Positions 26,301 to 37,300 of a DNA stretch of 64,000 nucleotides are shown in pieces. The stretch comes from Amblyornis subalaris (lineage: Eukaryota; Chordata; Aves; Passeriformes; Ptilonorhynchidae), in assembly GCA_018881555.1 (NCBI GenBank), contig JACAXG010000071.1:3974537-4038536 (forward strand), written 5' to 3'. Made by a program: the position numbers and the translations under genes. The notes beneath the pieces were generated by a model that worked only from the letters and a program-made list of their open reading frames with translations, had not been told where the DNA came from and did no database searches. Numbering within the stretch: position 1 is the stretch's first letter; each line of letters begins with the position of its first letter.

Positions 26301-29300
26301 TGCCATACTGAAAAGCCCAGTTCCATTTTAGGTCCGAATGTGACCTGGTACAGTACTGGTGGGCTGAGTTCATACCCAGTACGGATCTAGGAACACTGCC
26401 CTGAGGTCTGACTGAGGGGTGGACCAAGGGACATCTGTTCAGCAGGGCACCCAGGGCAGCAGTGCTGTCCCAGCTCAGGGCCAGCAGCATTCTCCAGGTG
26501 ATGCATTAGCAGCCAGGCACAGCTATGTGTTTGAAAGGTATATTTTTCTGCCTCTCAGCCCAACCAGATCTTATTTGGAGCACAGCAGAAAAAAGGGAAT
26601 TTTCACCTTGTTATAGCTTTCCTGAGTAATGTATTCAAAAGAATATTTACAAAAAGTAGACAACTATTTCCAGAGAAATTAGCCTTTTTCATAAAGGGAC
26701 ATCTTTCCACCAAAACAACCCATTGCATGTCTAAGGGGTTCTTCCTTCAGTATTAAGAAGTAAGAAATATTAAAATGTAATTTTGTCAGTTGGTAGAGGT
26801 CTTTAGGCATTTAAAGAAAAATATCCTCTACCCTTTTTTCTGCTTTGATCCAACATTAATGAACTGGCCAAGAAGTGACACCTAGTTTGCTCACCAAGAT
26901 TAGCTTGTTAACATCTTCTTACTAAAGCTTCCCCCATATCCTCTTGCAAAGACATGAAAGCTGCCAAGAGACGATGCATTCGGTAGCTCAGTGCAGCACA
27001 TGTATCAAAAGGAGTTGCAATAAAATTGGGCTGATTTCCCACAGGAGCCATCCAGTCACAAATAAATGCAAACAGATTTTGATTAGCTAGACAGATGCTC
27101 GCTCCTTCCCCAAATGAATTTTAGAATTAACATTTCTTTAAGCAAATTCCAATGCCATTAAATGAGACTACAATAAGGCAGATCTCAGGAGTCCTTAATG
27201 AGGGGAGATTTCCAATGAAGTAGAGAGGAACTGAAGTGAAAGGAGTTCAACACTGAATTAAAAACCAAAGGCAGATGTTATAATCTGGTTTTTACCAAAA
27301 CGAGTCCACAACACACCTGTAGGAGCACGATGCCACAGGAGACAGGGACAACAAACATTGCAGGAAAGATTTTAAAATGTAGTTAATGCCTTCCATTGTG
27401 CAGGTTTTGTGTGCACAGGCTAAGGCTGAAAATCAGGACATGAACAGTCTGCATGAGGACTTGGACTCCAGCAATGGTGTGAGCTGGTGAACGGATCCAC
27501 ACCGCCGCTGTCGGCTTCAGCAGGATCCTGCAGTGACGGATGTATTTGTAGGATCCACTTTGGATTTTGTTTGCAAATTTTGTTTGGATTTTTGTTTCCC
27601 TCCTAGTTTGTGCCTGTGTAACGAATGGCAGGACTCACGCACGCACCCTCCCACAAAGATGCCTGCACTTTGGAATTAGGGCACGGAGAGGTTTGGGCAG
27701 AGTGTCCAAGCACTGAACGGAACTTGTGTGAGCTGTACTTCTATGGTTTCCTCTTCTAGGCAACTTGGGTTTTAAGTATTACTTGAATGAGATTTAAATC
27801 TTTTCCAGGAATTCTAGTTCTAAGCTTTTTTACAAATATTACTATTATCATTGCATTGGTAACACCGCATGTGGCCCATTCTCAAACATGTTCTTTATGG
27901 CCAGATGAGGTTGAAAGGTTGAAAGAAAACTGCTATGATAAAGGTACTGAAAATTAAGAGATCTTCAGTCTATTCTGTGCTTGATTTGAAGGTCCTTATG
28001 CCAATAGGAGTAGCTTGTCCTACAGTTTCTGTATCTATAATAAGCTGTGCATATATTTTTGTCATTTTGGGGATGAAAAGGAAAGAAGGAGAAATGAGAG
28101 ACAATTCAGTAACGCTTGAAGGGGAAGGAAGATCTTTGGACAGAAGATGCTGGAGTTCAATTCCCTTACCTAAAGCAGTCCCTCAATTAATTATCCATTA
28201 CTGAGACAATGTTACAATGTCAGAAAATTTGTTGCAGCCTTTGCAAAATGTATCTTCCCCAAATGTACAGGATAGGGTCTACAATACTGGGAAAACTCCA
28301 GTAAGGCAAAAGATATCCTTCTTACCTTGACTAAAATCAGTTATTATTATATTTGTTGCTGTTATCTGCCAAGTGAAGTCCAACACTAACAGCTATCCAC
28401 TGTCCAGCAAGGAGGAATACACATCAATTTAAAAACCTTTCTAATGAATTAATCTTGCAAACAAGCAAAAAATCCCCCCATGTTCTCTGATCATCTAAAT
28501 GTCAGTAGAAACATCCTAACCCTCTGCAGGGAACCTCATTTCTCAGACCCAGAGAGTTCTTTGGCAGTAACAAAAGTATGGTGTTTCTACAAATGCAACG
28601 GCTTCTTCTCTCAGATGCATCCAGTCATCACCCGGAATATTTCTGCTGTAGGGGGTCATACACCAGCAGCAACTCAGTAAGAAAATGAGGTGAAGTTTGC
28701 AATAGTTGGAATCTTTAACATGATAAAATACCATAATACAGTGTATGTTTTTGCATTGCTGCTATTTTGTTTTTCAACTCAAAATTCAAGTGGCAGAAAT
28801 CAGTATGAATCAGATCAACACAGCAGGGACTGAAAAACCCCAAAACAGCAGCGCTGGTGGAAATCAACTAAATTACTGCACATGTATTTTGCTCATGAAT
28901 GAGACAACACCTTGCAGAGGAAAAGAAAGGAAGCTGAGACTGCCCAGTCACCTCTAATGTGCCCATGAAACGGCACACCTAAACCTGGGCCAGTTGTTTC
29001 CTTCTGATGTAGAATAAAAGCCCAGAGTAAATTTGGGGTTCAGTTACAAATGCAGCACCTCCGGGCTGGACCTTAAGCGTCCCAAGGCATATCTGTCATT
29101 GTGCCCAATTCAATCATGCTCCACACAGGAGAGTTTAACAGCATGCTATGAGATGGATTGAAGGAAAACATAATGAAACCCCAAGGAAATCACAAAAATC
29201 CTGTGCTGGGCATGAACCTGGAAGAAGTGGGCTATGCCTGCTTGGGGTTTATACTTTCAAAGGGCATAGTAAATAAGCAAAAAACCCAAACCCAGATAGT

Positions 29301-29889
29301 TTGTAACAGAACTATTATTAGAAGTCTAACAAGTATTTCCAAACTTTCTGTGGCCTTCAACCTGAAGAACTCAGTACTTTGCAGACAATACACAAATAAC
29401 ACCTCCAGCCTTCAGTGAATGATCACACTGCACAAGGTGATGTGGGTAAGGGAGTTTTGGGCACAATTGTGAGCAAACCTTTACTACCTTACAAAAGATC
29501 TTCTAAGGCTCTCAAAAAACACTCAAACCCACAATTTGTAATCTACTCCTATGAAAAAAACCCAGTTTTTAAATCCTCTCCAGCCCCAAGCACTCTACTA
29601 TAAACGCTGGTAGCCCTGGAGCACTTGTTCCCTTTCTGGCATAAGTGTAAGATCTCTCTGTGCTATAAGAAAAGGGAAGGAGTCCTTCACTTACCTGGTA
29701 AAGCTTGCATTTTTCCATGTACTGTGACGTCGAGAAGCTTGCACGGCCAAGAGAGCCACCAGAGTTCTTACAAGGGGAGCCAAAATAGTCCAGTTCAAAA
29801 GCAGGTCTGATTTCCTGAAGCAAGCACAAGTCCTTCCTTCCGAGATCCAGTGTCAAGAGTGAGTGGGGTGAGGATGGGACTCCAAGCAC
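19906..29889 (-). CDS. TBX6L: T-box transcription factor, VegT/tbx16/TBX6L orthologue (split gene)
   Basis: Sequence-specific DNA-binding transcription factor; VegT, spadetail/tbx16 and Tbx6L act in mesoderm and tailbud specification. The joined coding exons, reading down the - strand, are 29889-29695 (candidate), 25623 or 25609-25479, 24488-24386, 23940-23776, 23457-23311, 22800-22730, 21567-21476, 21148-20956 and 20332-19906. All junctions from 25479 onward are GT-AG and phase-consistent, giving one open frame. Exons from 25623 to 22730 carry the complete T-box, from [20 protein letters not shown] to [13 protein letters not shown]. The last exon ends [15 protein letters not shown], which matches the VegT-class C-terminus as I recall it and not that of Tbx6, Tbx1 or Brachyury. 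With the candidate first exon the product would be about 507 residues. The N-terminus is the weak point. The symbol follows chicken usage. Confidence 0.93.
20956..21148 (-). CDS. TBX6L: TBX6L coding exon 8
   Basis: 193 bases between acceptor GTGAGTCAG and donor CG/GTGAGT, entering in phase 1 and leaving in phase 2. It encodes an acidic start ([18 protein letters not shown]) and then a polar, low-complexity segment ending PTPSYQTYR. It lies C-terminal to the DNA-binding domain and is probably part of the transactivation region. The VKEE tetrapeptide resembles the sumoylation consensus (hydrophobic-K-x-E), which is inference. Confidence 0.9.
21476..21567 (-). CDS. TBX6L: TBX6L coding exon 7 (basic segment after the T-box)
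   Basis: 92 bases after acceptor TTTCTTTCCAG, ending at donor CGTG/GTAATA. It encodes [20 protein letters not shown] followed by an acidic stretch. The KGQKRKLP patch looks like a nuclear localisation signal, and a basic cluster just after the T-box is usual in this family. The phase in (2) and out (1) fits both neighbours. An alternative donor four bases earlier (GAAC/GTGG) would break the frame. Confidence 0.88.
22730..22800 (-). CDS. TBX6L: TBX6L coding exon 6 (end of the T-box)
   Basis: 71 bases encoding [19 protein letters not shown] and KNTR, the C-terminal end of the T-box. The NNPFAKGFR motif is almost invariant among T-box proteins, and its helix inserts into the DNA minor groove. 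Acceptor ATTTAAAG and donor CGAAG/GTAAGC are both good, and phases are 0 in and 2 out. Confidence 0.96.
23311..23457 (-). CDS. TBX6L: TBX6L coding exon 5 (T-box core)
   Basis: 147 bases (49 codons, phase 0 at both ends) encoding [36 protein letters not shown] and [13 protein letters not shown]. The [11 protein letters not shown] and [12 protein letters not shown] motifs are T-box signatures. Acceptor CTGTGCCAG and donor GAGCAG/GTACAG are intact. Confidence 0.97.
23776..23940 (-). CDS. TBX6L: TBX6L coding exon 4 (T-box)
   Basis: 165 bases (55 codons, phase 0 to phase 0) encoding [40 protein letters not shown] and [15 protein letters not shown]. The [12 protein letters not shown] and KLTNN motifs are T-box hallmarks that take part in dimer contact and DNA recognition. 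Acceptor CCCTTCACAG is strong. The donor CAT/GTAGGT is acceptable. Confidence 0.97.
24386..24488 (-). CDS. TBX6L: TBX6L coding exon 3 (T-box)
   Basis: 103 bases, entering in phase 2 and leaving in phase 0, encoding [20 protein letters not shown] and [14 protein letters not shown]. The GRRMFP motif split across this exon boundary contacts DNA in T-box structures and is intact. Acceptor TTTCTCCTCCAG and donor ACAAG/GTAGGT are strong. Confidence 0.97.
25479..25623 (-). CDS. TBX6L: TBX6L coding exon 2 (start of the T-box)
   Basis: It encodes the T-box entry [20 protein letters not shown] then IITKSGR and ends at donor GGCAG/GTGAGG. The first AG after the pyrimidine tract (CCTCTTTCTCTAG) puts the exon start at 25623, reading [10 protein letters not shown] and requiring an incoming base (phase 1). 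A second AG, CGCAG, would start it at 25609 in phase 0. Only the second choice joins directly to the candidate first exon at 29695-29889. The T-box part is certain. The upstream boundary is not. Confidence 0.93.
25624..29694 (-). other. TBX6L: TBX6L putative first intron
   Basis: About 4 kb without a confident exon. The phase conflict at its 3' end leaves room for an unseen small exon or an alternative first exon here. The open frame at 27935-28204 (+) has one hydrophobic segment but no family resemblance, and I treat it as chance. An imperfect T-rich repeat (TTGGATTTTGTTT and TTGGATTTTTGTTT) lies at about 27560-27597. The remaining TBX6L introns, 20333-20955, 21149-21475, 21568-22729, 22801-23310, 23458-23775, 23941-24385 and 24489-25478, hold nothing I can call. 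Confidence 0.55.
29695..29889 (-). CDS. TBX6L: TBX6L candidate first coding exon
   Basis: An open frame of 65 codons starts at ATG 29889 ([20 protein letters not shown]) and runs to KCKLYQ at a consensus donor CCAG/GTAAGT in phase 0. It is on the right strand, upstream of the T-box exons, with protein-like composition (FELDYFGSP). The length of N-terminal extension is reasonable for the family. Against it: I do not recognise the peptide, and its phase does not fit the first AG of the next exon, only the second. It could be a zygotic or maternal alternative first exon, because VegT is known in frog to have isoforms differing at the N-terminus. Confidence 0.5.
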
Positions 29890-30617
29890 AGCTAGCCAAG
29901 GTGAGTTCCTGTTTTATGGAGGCTAATGAGCAGGGAGGAGCTTCCCGACAGGGCTGTCCCCTTGCGATCCTTTGATGTCCAGAGGGACAAAGAGAGGAAG
30001 GATCTGTAGCAATGGCTGAGGCTAGGGGAAGAAAATCAAAGAGAATTAACATGGCTTTGACATANAGGAAACCCTACAGGGGAAATGCACCTTGATTTAC
30101 TGCTAACGCACTTTTAAACAAACAGATACAAGACCAAAAACATCAGCTGAGGACATAGCTACAAAATAAAAACAAATCCCTTAAACAGCGAGCAGGGAGA
30201 ATTTCTCTTTGGCTGTTCTGTGGGTTTATGATAATTCTCGTCTTCAGTGCACAGAATCATTTTGCTCTTGATTTCTGGTATCAGAATCAGGACAGCATCG
30301 AGCTCCTTCCTTCCCCAGTGGGTGACTGACAGTCTGTGGTAAAGTTTGCTCTCACAACTGGAATGCTGCAGCAACACATCCCTTCGCCCACAGATGCCTT
30401 TTCCAACAACAAAAACACATTTGATGATATAACGTCACTCACCTGCTCAATATGCACTCCCAGCCGTTAACTGCACTTTTTTTCGGGGTGGATCAGGCCA
30501 CTGGGGTTATGTCTTGCTCAAGGCACTGCTCTTACCCAGGGAAGGCTGAGCAGAAATCGAAGGGCTCGAGCATTTTCCCTTAATTAGTTTATTCTGCAAG
30601 TGTGACCATTAGCTTTT

Positions 30618-30647
30618 GTGCTTATAAGTGCTTACAAGTGCTAAGAG
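30618..30647 (+). repeat. three-copy decamer, GTGCTTATAA-like
   Basis: Three consecutive ten-base units, GTGCTTATAA, GTGCTTACAA and GTGCTAAGAG, the last diverged. Two AAGTG cores, resembling NK2-class homeodomain sites, are created at the unit junctions. It lies about 730 bases upstream of the candidate TBX6L start. Confidence 0.5.
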
Positions 30648-31302
30648 ACAGCAATCAAGGCTCAAGCTGCAGGGCACAAGACAAGACACTGCACCTCGGT
30701 GCATTCGCACACAGAAATGGCTGTACTAACATTTACAGGACCAAGACAGTCAAAAAGTGGAAGTCAAAAGCAGGATATCAGTCTCAATGGGCCAGTGTTG
30801 GGTCCTGCACAGCAAATTTAGGAGCTCTGCTCATTTCAAAGAACTTGCTATACGGCTGCATCTCTCTCACTGTCTAGATTAATTCCAAATAAAAGAAACT
30901 TTTTTTCTATTTTGTCAGTGATGTTACTGAGATATCTGATCTTCAGTCTGACTTGCAAAACAAATTTTCAATATATTTAGTGAGTTCCTACACCCAAACA
31001 ACATTCCTTCAGTACTGTTTTTACTGCCTTTTGGAGCAGGCAATGTAAGGACTTGCAAAGAAGACAAAGCAGCTTAATCAGCGGAGGGACTGACTCTCTT
31101 CCAGTGGTATATTGAATTTTAGGCATCCCAGTACTAGTCAGAGAGAGAAAAGCCAACGCTTAGTGTGGCAAGGAGAATGTTTAAAAGTGTTGGAGAGTTT
31201 GGGAAGTCCTGAGGAGGATTTTATAGAAGGAGATGGTCCAGTGGCTCCTGGCACCTCTGAAGGACCACATCCAGCCTTGCTGACATCCTGTTAAACCAGA
31301 GA

Positions 31303-31344
31303 ATGTCTCCAAGTTACCTTCTCCTTCAGGTAACTTGGAGACAT
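31303..31344. repeat. perfect inverted repeat, 17-bp stem with 8-base loop
   Basis: The arm ATGTCTCCAAGTTACCT (31303-31319) is followed by loop TCTCCTTC and then its exact reverse complement AGGTAACTTGGAGACAT (31328-31344). Pairing stops abruptly at both outer ends. The stem is too short for a usual microRNA precursor. No terminal repeats, target duplication or transposase are seen. Confidence 0.9.
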
Positions 31345-34300
31345 CGAGAGCCATGGACTCTCAGTACCACTGAGGAGAGAGAGGACTATCATGCAGTGGA
31401 GAAACATCAACTTGTACCTCAAATAGAGATTATTTATTACATATGTGGAAAAATAAATTGGAAGGGAAAAGGTCAGCTGAAAATGGTATCAAGGTCAGAT
31501 CTCTGCTTGTCCTTGCACAGCCACTACCAGACACAAAAAAAATACGATGCAGAAATGCTTTTCTACTCTGCTACAGAAGGAAAGCCAGCATCAAATCTGC
31601 TCCCCCTTCATGTCCTGCTTTTCTAATGCTAGTATTTTAATTGTAGAAAGCGGAAAAAGACAACCATAATCAGAATCTGAAAAGGAAAAATAGAACAAAA
31701 ATTGGGTCAGATTCAAGCTAGCAGCGAGATGAATCAACAACCCACACAGTCAGAAACTGCACAACAGCAGCAGCAGCACTGGGAATTTCAGACTTCACCT
31801 GACAGGAGCGTGGGATGTGTATCATGACTTACTGCTTCTTCCACAAAGGCTATGAGATGGTCTCCTGCTGCCACTTCATTTGCACACTGCGTATCAGCAT
31901 GTCTGGGGAACACACATTTGCTACAAGTACTCAAATCCTTTTGGTTTCTCCCAGCTGATTGATGGGGAAGGTGGAGTCATTAATTACCCATGACTAGTTA
32001 ACAACCAGCTTTCTCCCAGCCATTCTAGTTGCACTGGAAAGGTTTTAAAAGTGAAAAAAAGAGCGAATTTGTTACTATTGCTGGAAAGCGTGGCTAATAG
32101 CAGCAATCCCCAGGAAATTCATCCCTAGCAAAGGGGGAATTTAGCACATTACCCTCATCTGTCCATCCATGGAGAGCCCTCAGGCAGTTTGATGGGAAGT
32201 CAGAGGTGAATGTGCTGGTGTCTAACAATTCACTGGCAAATTGGAGGCTGAGGGTGTGGAAAGGGATGGGAGAGAGAGTGGATCTGACACGTGTAAGTCA
32301 GTGACATACACAGCTCTGCTCCGAGCTCATTTACAGCAGCAGGTATAAATCCTGCTGAGCCCAGCTCTAACAGCAGGCTCTGCCCTATGCCAAGGGATGA
32401 GGTAGGGCAGGAGGGAGGGGATGTGTGATGAAAAAAGCCGAGGCCAAGAGCTTTTGCTTTGCATTTCTTTGAGGAGCCAATTAGAAAGAAACATTCCCCT
32501 CTGGGTTTTGTACTAAAGCAAATGTTTTCTGGCATTTCTCCCACCTTAAGTGAAGCTTTAACCCTTACTGCTCAACGGGACCCTGTAGAGAGCTGGTTTG
32601 CACACAAGGCTTCCAAGGTCTCCAACACAGTGATATCTTCCCATCTCTGGCTGGTGCCTGGGGCTCCCAGACTGCTGGGGAACAGATAAGATGTCAGGCT
32701 TTGGCTAATAGGGTCAGAGTGCAGGTGGCTGTGCCCAAGGCAGCACCACCTCTGCCCAGGCAGAGCTTCCAGGGAAGAGCAAGCTCCAGTGTGGTGTGTG
32801 AGGTTACTGCCTGGGAGATAGCTGAAATGCAACAGGAGTTCTCTTTTGAAAGAACCAGCATTGGATTATTGCTCTTGAATCAGCCTGTGGGTGCAGTAGC
32901 CAGTATCCAACCCTCAGGTTTCCCCCTGTGAGAAAGTGTTACCCCATCAGCTTTAATAAACTGGGCTTAAGCAAGGCTGCCATGTCGGCCTGGATCTGCA
33001 CAAGCAAGAACTATATGGAGCAGTACTGCATCTAAGATACTCCCCTCTGAAAGGTGAGGAAAGCCCTTCTGCCATTTAAATATGACTCATTTAGCCAATT
33101 CCCACCTGGCATACGGAGGTCACAATCCCACAACATCTTGGTAACTCTTTGTGAAGGCTACTCTGCCATCTTCATGGGATGAGTACTGAAAAAGTGAAAA
33201 GACAACATGTCATTAACAAGGCCCAAAATGAAATAGATAGCCCTAGATAGCTGCTTACTTTCATACTTCAGTAAGAACATGAAGTGGCCTCAGACTCTCC
33301 AGAATCCACAAAGTGGCTCCTTAAATCCAGGCTCAGCTCCCAGTGAAGCAAATGCAGCCTGATTTATGCACACAGGGCCATGGGGAAAAGCTGAGTTTTT
33401 TCAGAGAAAAAGCCTGATGAAACTCTTGCTCTTTGTTAGTGCCCGATATCTCATCCAGAAAAATGGGAAACACAAGTGCAGGGTCGGCCAGGACAGACCA
33501 GCTCAGCTGTGGCAGCACAGGCACAGCCTGAACTTGGGCAGCTTTCTGAGCAAGGCTCTGTGGGCGGCTACAGGAATGGTAAAAGCCTGCAAAATGTTGT
33601 GAGAGCCTCTGAAGAAGTAGTGCATATTATCTCCTATCATTCTGTAGCATAAGGAACAGTTCCTACCCAGCTGCTTACAGCAGCTCACATAACACAGAGT
33701 TTTCTTCTGATGGAGGGAAATGGTACCTTTTTCCCTCCTTTTTATGGTTTTGATTGATTTTTCCTGGGACAAGCTGTCTGGTGTCTTCAGGCATATTACA
33801 AGTGTCATGCAGACCTTCCTACCCTGGGGCCCACGCAAGGGGCCCCACAGAAGGCAGATCTCTGTTGAGCTGAAAACCCCATACTGAGCCCCAAATTGTA
33901 TCACCCCCAAATTTTCCCTGCACTCTCAAAAGTGCAAAAATGACATTTGGCAAACCAAAACAGCTGTTTGGAGAGGGCCTGTTGGTAACATCTCAATGCT
34001 AATTCACCACAGGGTCCCTGGACAGAGGCGCAGTGAGCTGTGGGGATGGGTCACAGGCTGCAGGTCAGCTGTGACAGGATCTGTTCTGGAAGGGAACGTG
34101 GGAAAGCGGCTCAGATAGACAAAAAGTTGTACATTATAAGCTTAACACTAGACTTTTCGTCTTGCAGGTTTGTGGATTGAGTTATCTGGCCACGAAGCTA
34201 AAGAGGACACTCCTCTGTCTCCCCTTTCTCATATCCGCCCTCCCCAGCCCTCTGCAATGGGCGCCCTGTTCCCAGCGGTTCGTTAGCATGGGCACAAGAA

Positions 34301-37300
34301 GGGAAATACTTAGCGGCCACTTAACACTGCAGGCTGAGTTTGGCCTCAAAGGCTACAGTCCAGAGTCAAATGCAAAATGTCTGTCTAGAGCCCTTTCATG
34401 TTCTCACAGACTCCTAATGCTGGCTGCACTGTTTTCCTGTCAACCCTTTGTGTTTCCCAGACACAGCTCAGCACTCTGTCCCGCTCAAATCCACAAAAAA
34501 TACCTACGGAAAGGACTTGCAGCAGCAAGGAGAGCTCTGCAGACAGCCCAGCAAAGCGGCGCCGAGCAGCACGGTGCAAGCACTGCCTTTCCCGTCGGGA
34601 AGGCTCCTTCCTCGCACACCTGGGACACAGCAGCCCTGCCTGAACTCTCTGGTCTCCACCGGGAGCCATAAAGGAGTAGCCTGAGAAAACATACAGCAAA
34701 TAACTCCGGCTTAACGTCCATCCATAAATACTTCTATATTTATACACATGTGCACACACTCATATGCAAAGAGAAGCATCAGGCAGACCTTAAAATTTGC
34801 TGGCAGTTTACTTAACCGTGAATTGAGACCAGACAAAAGCCCTGAGCAGAATGGATTCCGCTGAGCAGAAACCCAGCAGACAATGCTGCAGCAATCTCTG
34901 TTAAAAAGCTGATGTTTCCAGAAAAAAAAAAGCAGCAGCTCAAACCTAGAAGGTTTTATCTAAACTTTATGGACTTTCGAGACTGCTAATACACTGTCAT
35001 GGTCCTTTGGTTTCTGCAAAAGATTTCTTTTGTTGGTGATCAGGCATTTGTAAAGCCATGAAACCAACAGGTAAAAAGCCAGACTTCAATCATGCAAGTC
35101 AGGGTGCAAGTTAATTTGTTTGGACAAGACAGATCTCTTCTATCATAAGGAAGTCTTCATATACTGTTCATTACAGTAAGGTTCTAATCAAATCAGGAAA
35201 TCAATAAACAGTATAATTCCTTATCAGAGGAACTATCTTCAAAGAGCAAATTAAAATTGTTAAGATTTAAAGTGTTTTTCGGAATTTAAAAATAAAAACT
35301 GCTGTGAGCTCTACAGAGCTGTGTAGAGCTCAGTTCCTCCAACATCACTATTGACTCTAAAGAACTTTTTGAGGAAGTTAATTGTCATTACCAGAAATCA
35401 TGGGAACAATTAAATCATACACAGGAGATTTTGATTCAGAGCATTTCAAATAAATCACATTTCATTTTACTAAGATTTTATTACTGCATATTTATTTTCC
35501 TTTTATAGTATTATTTATTTTTTTTCAAAAAAAGAACTATAAAAAATTATATAGCCATAGGCCACATACAACTGTACATACATCTCCCAGGATGAAGGGA
35601 ACTGAACACACAGGATGTCTAACTGACCTGTACAGTCTGAGCTGAGCTTTATAGGATCTCCCAAAAACCAAAATGAACACCAAGACAGATTCATGCAAGA
35701 CGACTTTTGAAAGCTGATATAGAGCATTATGATGGGACATACATCATCTGCAGCTAAGTCTGAAGTCAGTAACAAAGAGTTGAAAATATCTATTGATTTT
35801 AAGCAGAAAGCCCTTGGATAAACTCTGAGCTGTACTTTTTCTCACCCAACCTGTTCATCACCTTGCAGCAAAATTCTATTTGGGTCCATAGCAACAATAT
35901 TGAGGTAAGAATCCTTCAACACCACTGATAATAGAAAAAAGCACCTGTCAGATTGCAGGGATTCCTCAAATCAGCACTGGGATGAGGCAGTCATAAATGT
36001 ACATGAACTGACAGAATCAAACACAGCTGCCACTTCTCCTTGCAATCCCTAATCTGTCTAGATTTTTTCCCTCCATTCTTCCCATACAGTGAAATTTCTC
36101 ATACTCATTCTCTGCTGCAGTCATGGGCCCGGTACAGACTGCAAGGAGATCACAGCCCAGGGCTCCCTCCCCCTCCCCAGTAGATTGTGAAGTGTTTATG
36201 ACCTGGCTCTTATGGCTCTAGAGGTGCTGAATGGCCTTTTCCCCCCTCCGAGTCTCAGCTCCTGATGGGCAGCTACAGACCAACTTTTAGCCGGTTTGGT
36301 CCATAGCTGTGGATTTTATTGCCCAGTTTGTCTCTTCAGCTCACATTTGTAAGCTCCAGAGTAGATTTTTCCCTGGGTAACACTCTGCAGCTCAAAGAAC
36401 TCTTCTTGTTTTTATTACATCCTTAGTGATTAAAGGGATATTTAAACCTCACAATGTTCCCTGCTGTGAATATAAAAGCCTAGCATCATTTCGGAGAGAT
36501 GTGCTTAGAAAAATAAATTAAAAATTAGCCCTACTACATCGAACAAATGCTTCTAAGTGGTTAAGAACAACAGACACTTGAATGATTTAAATATATTGGA
36601 TGCAATTCCTTGAGAAACTAGGGGATGATACATGACTTTATCCTATCAGAACAGTTATATAGTCAAGTCTCCCTTGGAAGGAGGACAACAGAGGTGTGCA
36701 AATGACTGCATTATACTGAAAATACTGGAATTTATCTACTTAGGCATAAACGACTTAGATTGCTTCTCCTCTCTAACTTTGCAAATACACATAATGGGTG
36801 CCACTCTTAAAAAACACAAACTTTGCTTTTGTGAGGCAAAACTGTTTTTAAATGACTGCCACTTCACAGCCGAACCTATGCCTGCTAACCTAATGTAGAT
36901 ACAAACAATACAATGTAAATTCAACAGAAGTATTTAAATTCTGCTCAGAAGAGTGCTGGGGAGCGGGCAGGAGGAAATCAAAGTCACGTTTGGGAGCAAG
37001 CATTCCTGCGAGCACAGATCTGATGGTTATCAATAATGAGGTCACTGGTTTTGCCACCCTCTAATACTGCAGTTACTGGTTTAAGCTTCTGCAGGCAGCT
37101 ACTGCTGGGGTCAGATTCAGTGAGTTGAGCCTGCCTGAGATGGAGATTTGGACTCACCACCAAGGGCCTTCATTTTCGAATAACTGCTGACAGTGCAGAG
37201 AAAACCTACCAGACTTAGAGGGCTTGTGCTCTACAGGACACAGTGGATAAGTTATGACAGCAGCCTGGGAGGGCTGGTTTAGATTATCAGAAACCTGAAG

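Noticed and set aside
27935..28204. Open frame with one hydrophobic segment inside the T-box first intron
   Set aside because: No family resemblance and opposite strand to the host gene; a single hydrophobic run is weak evidence.
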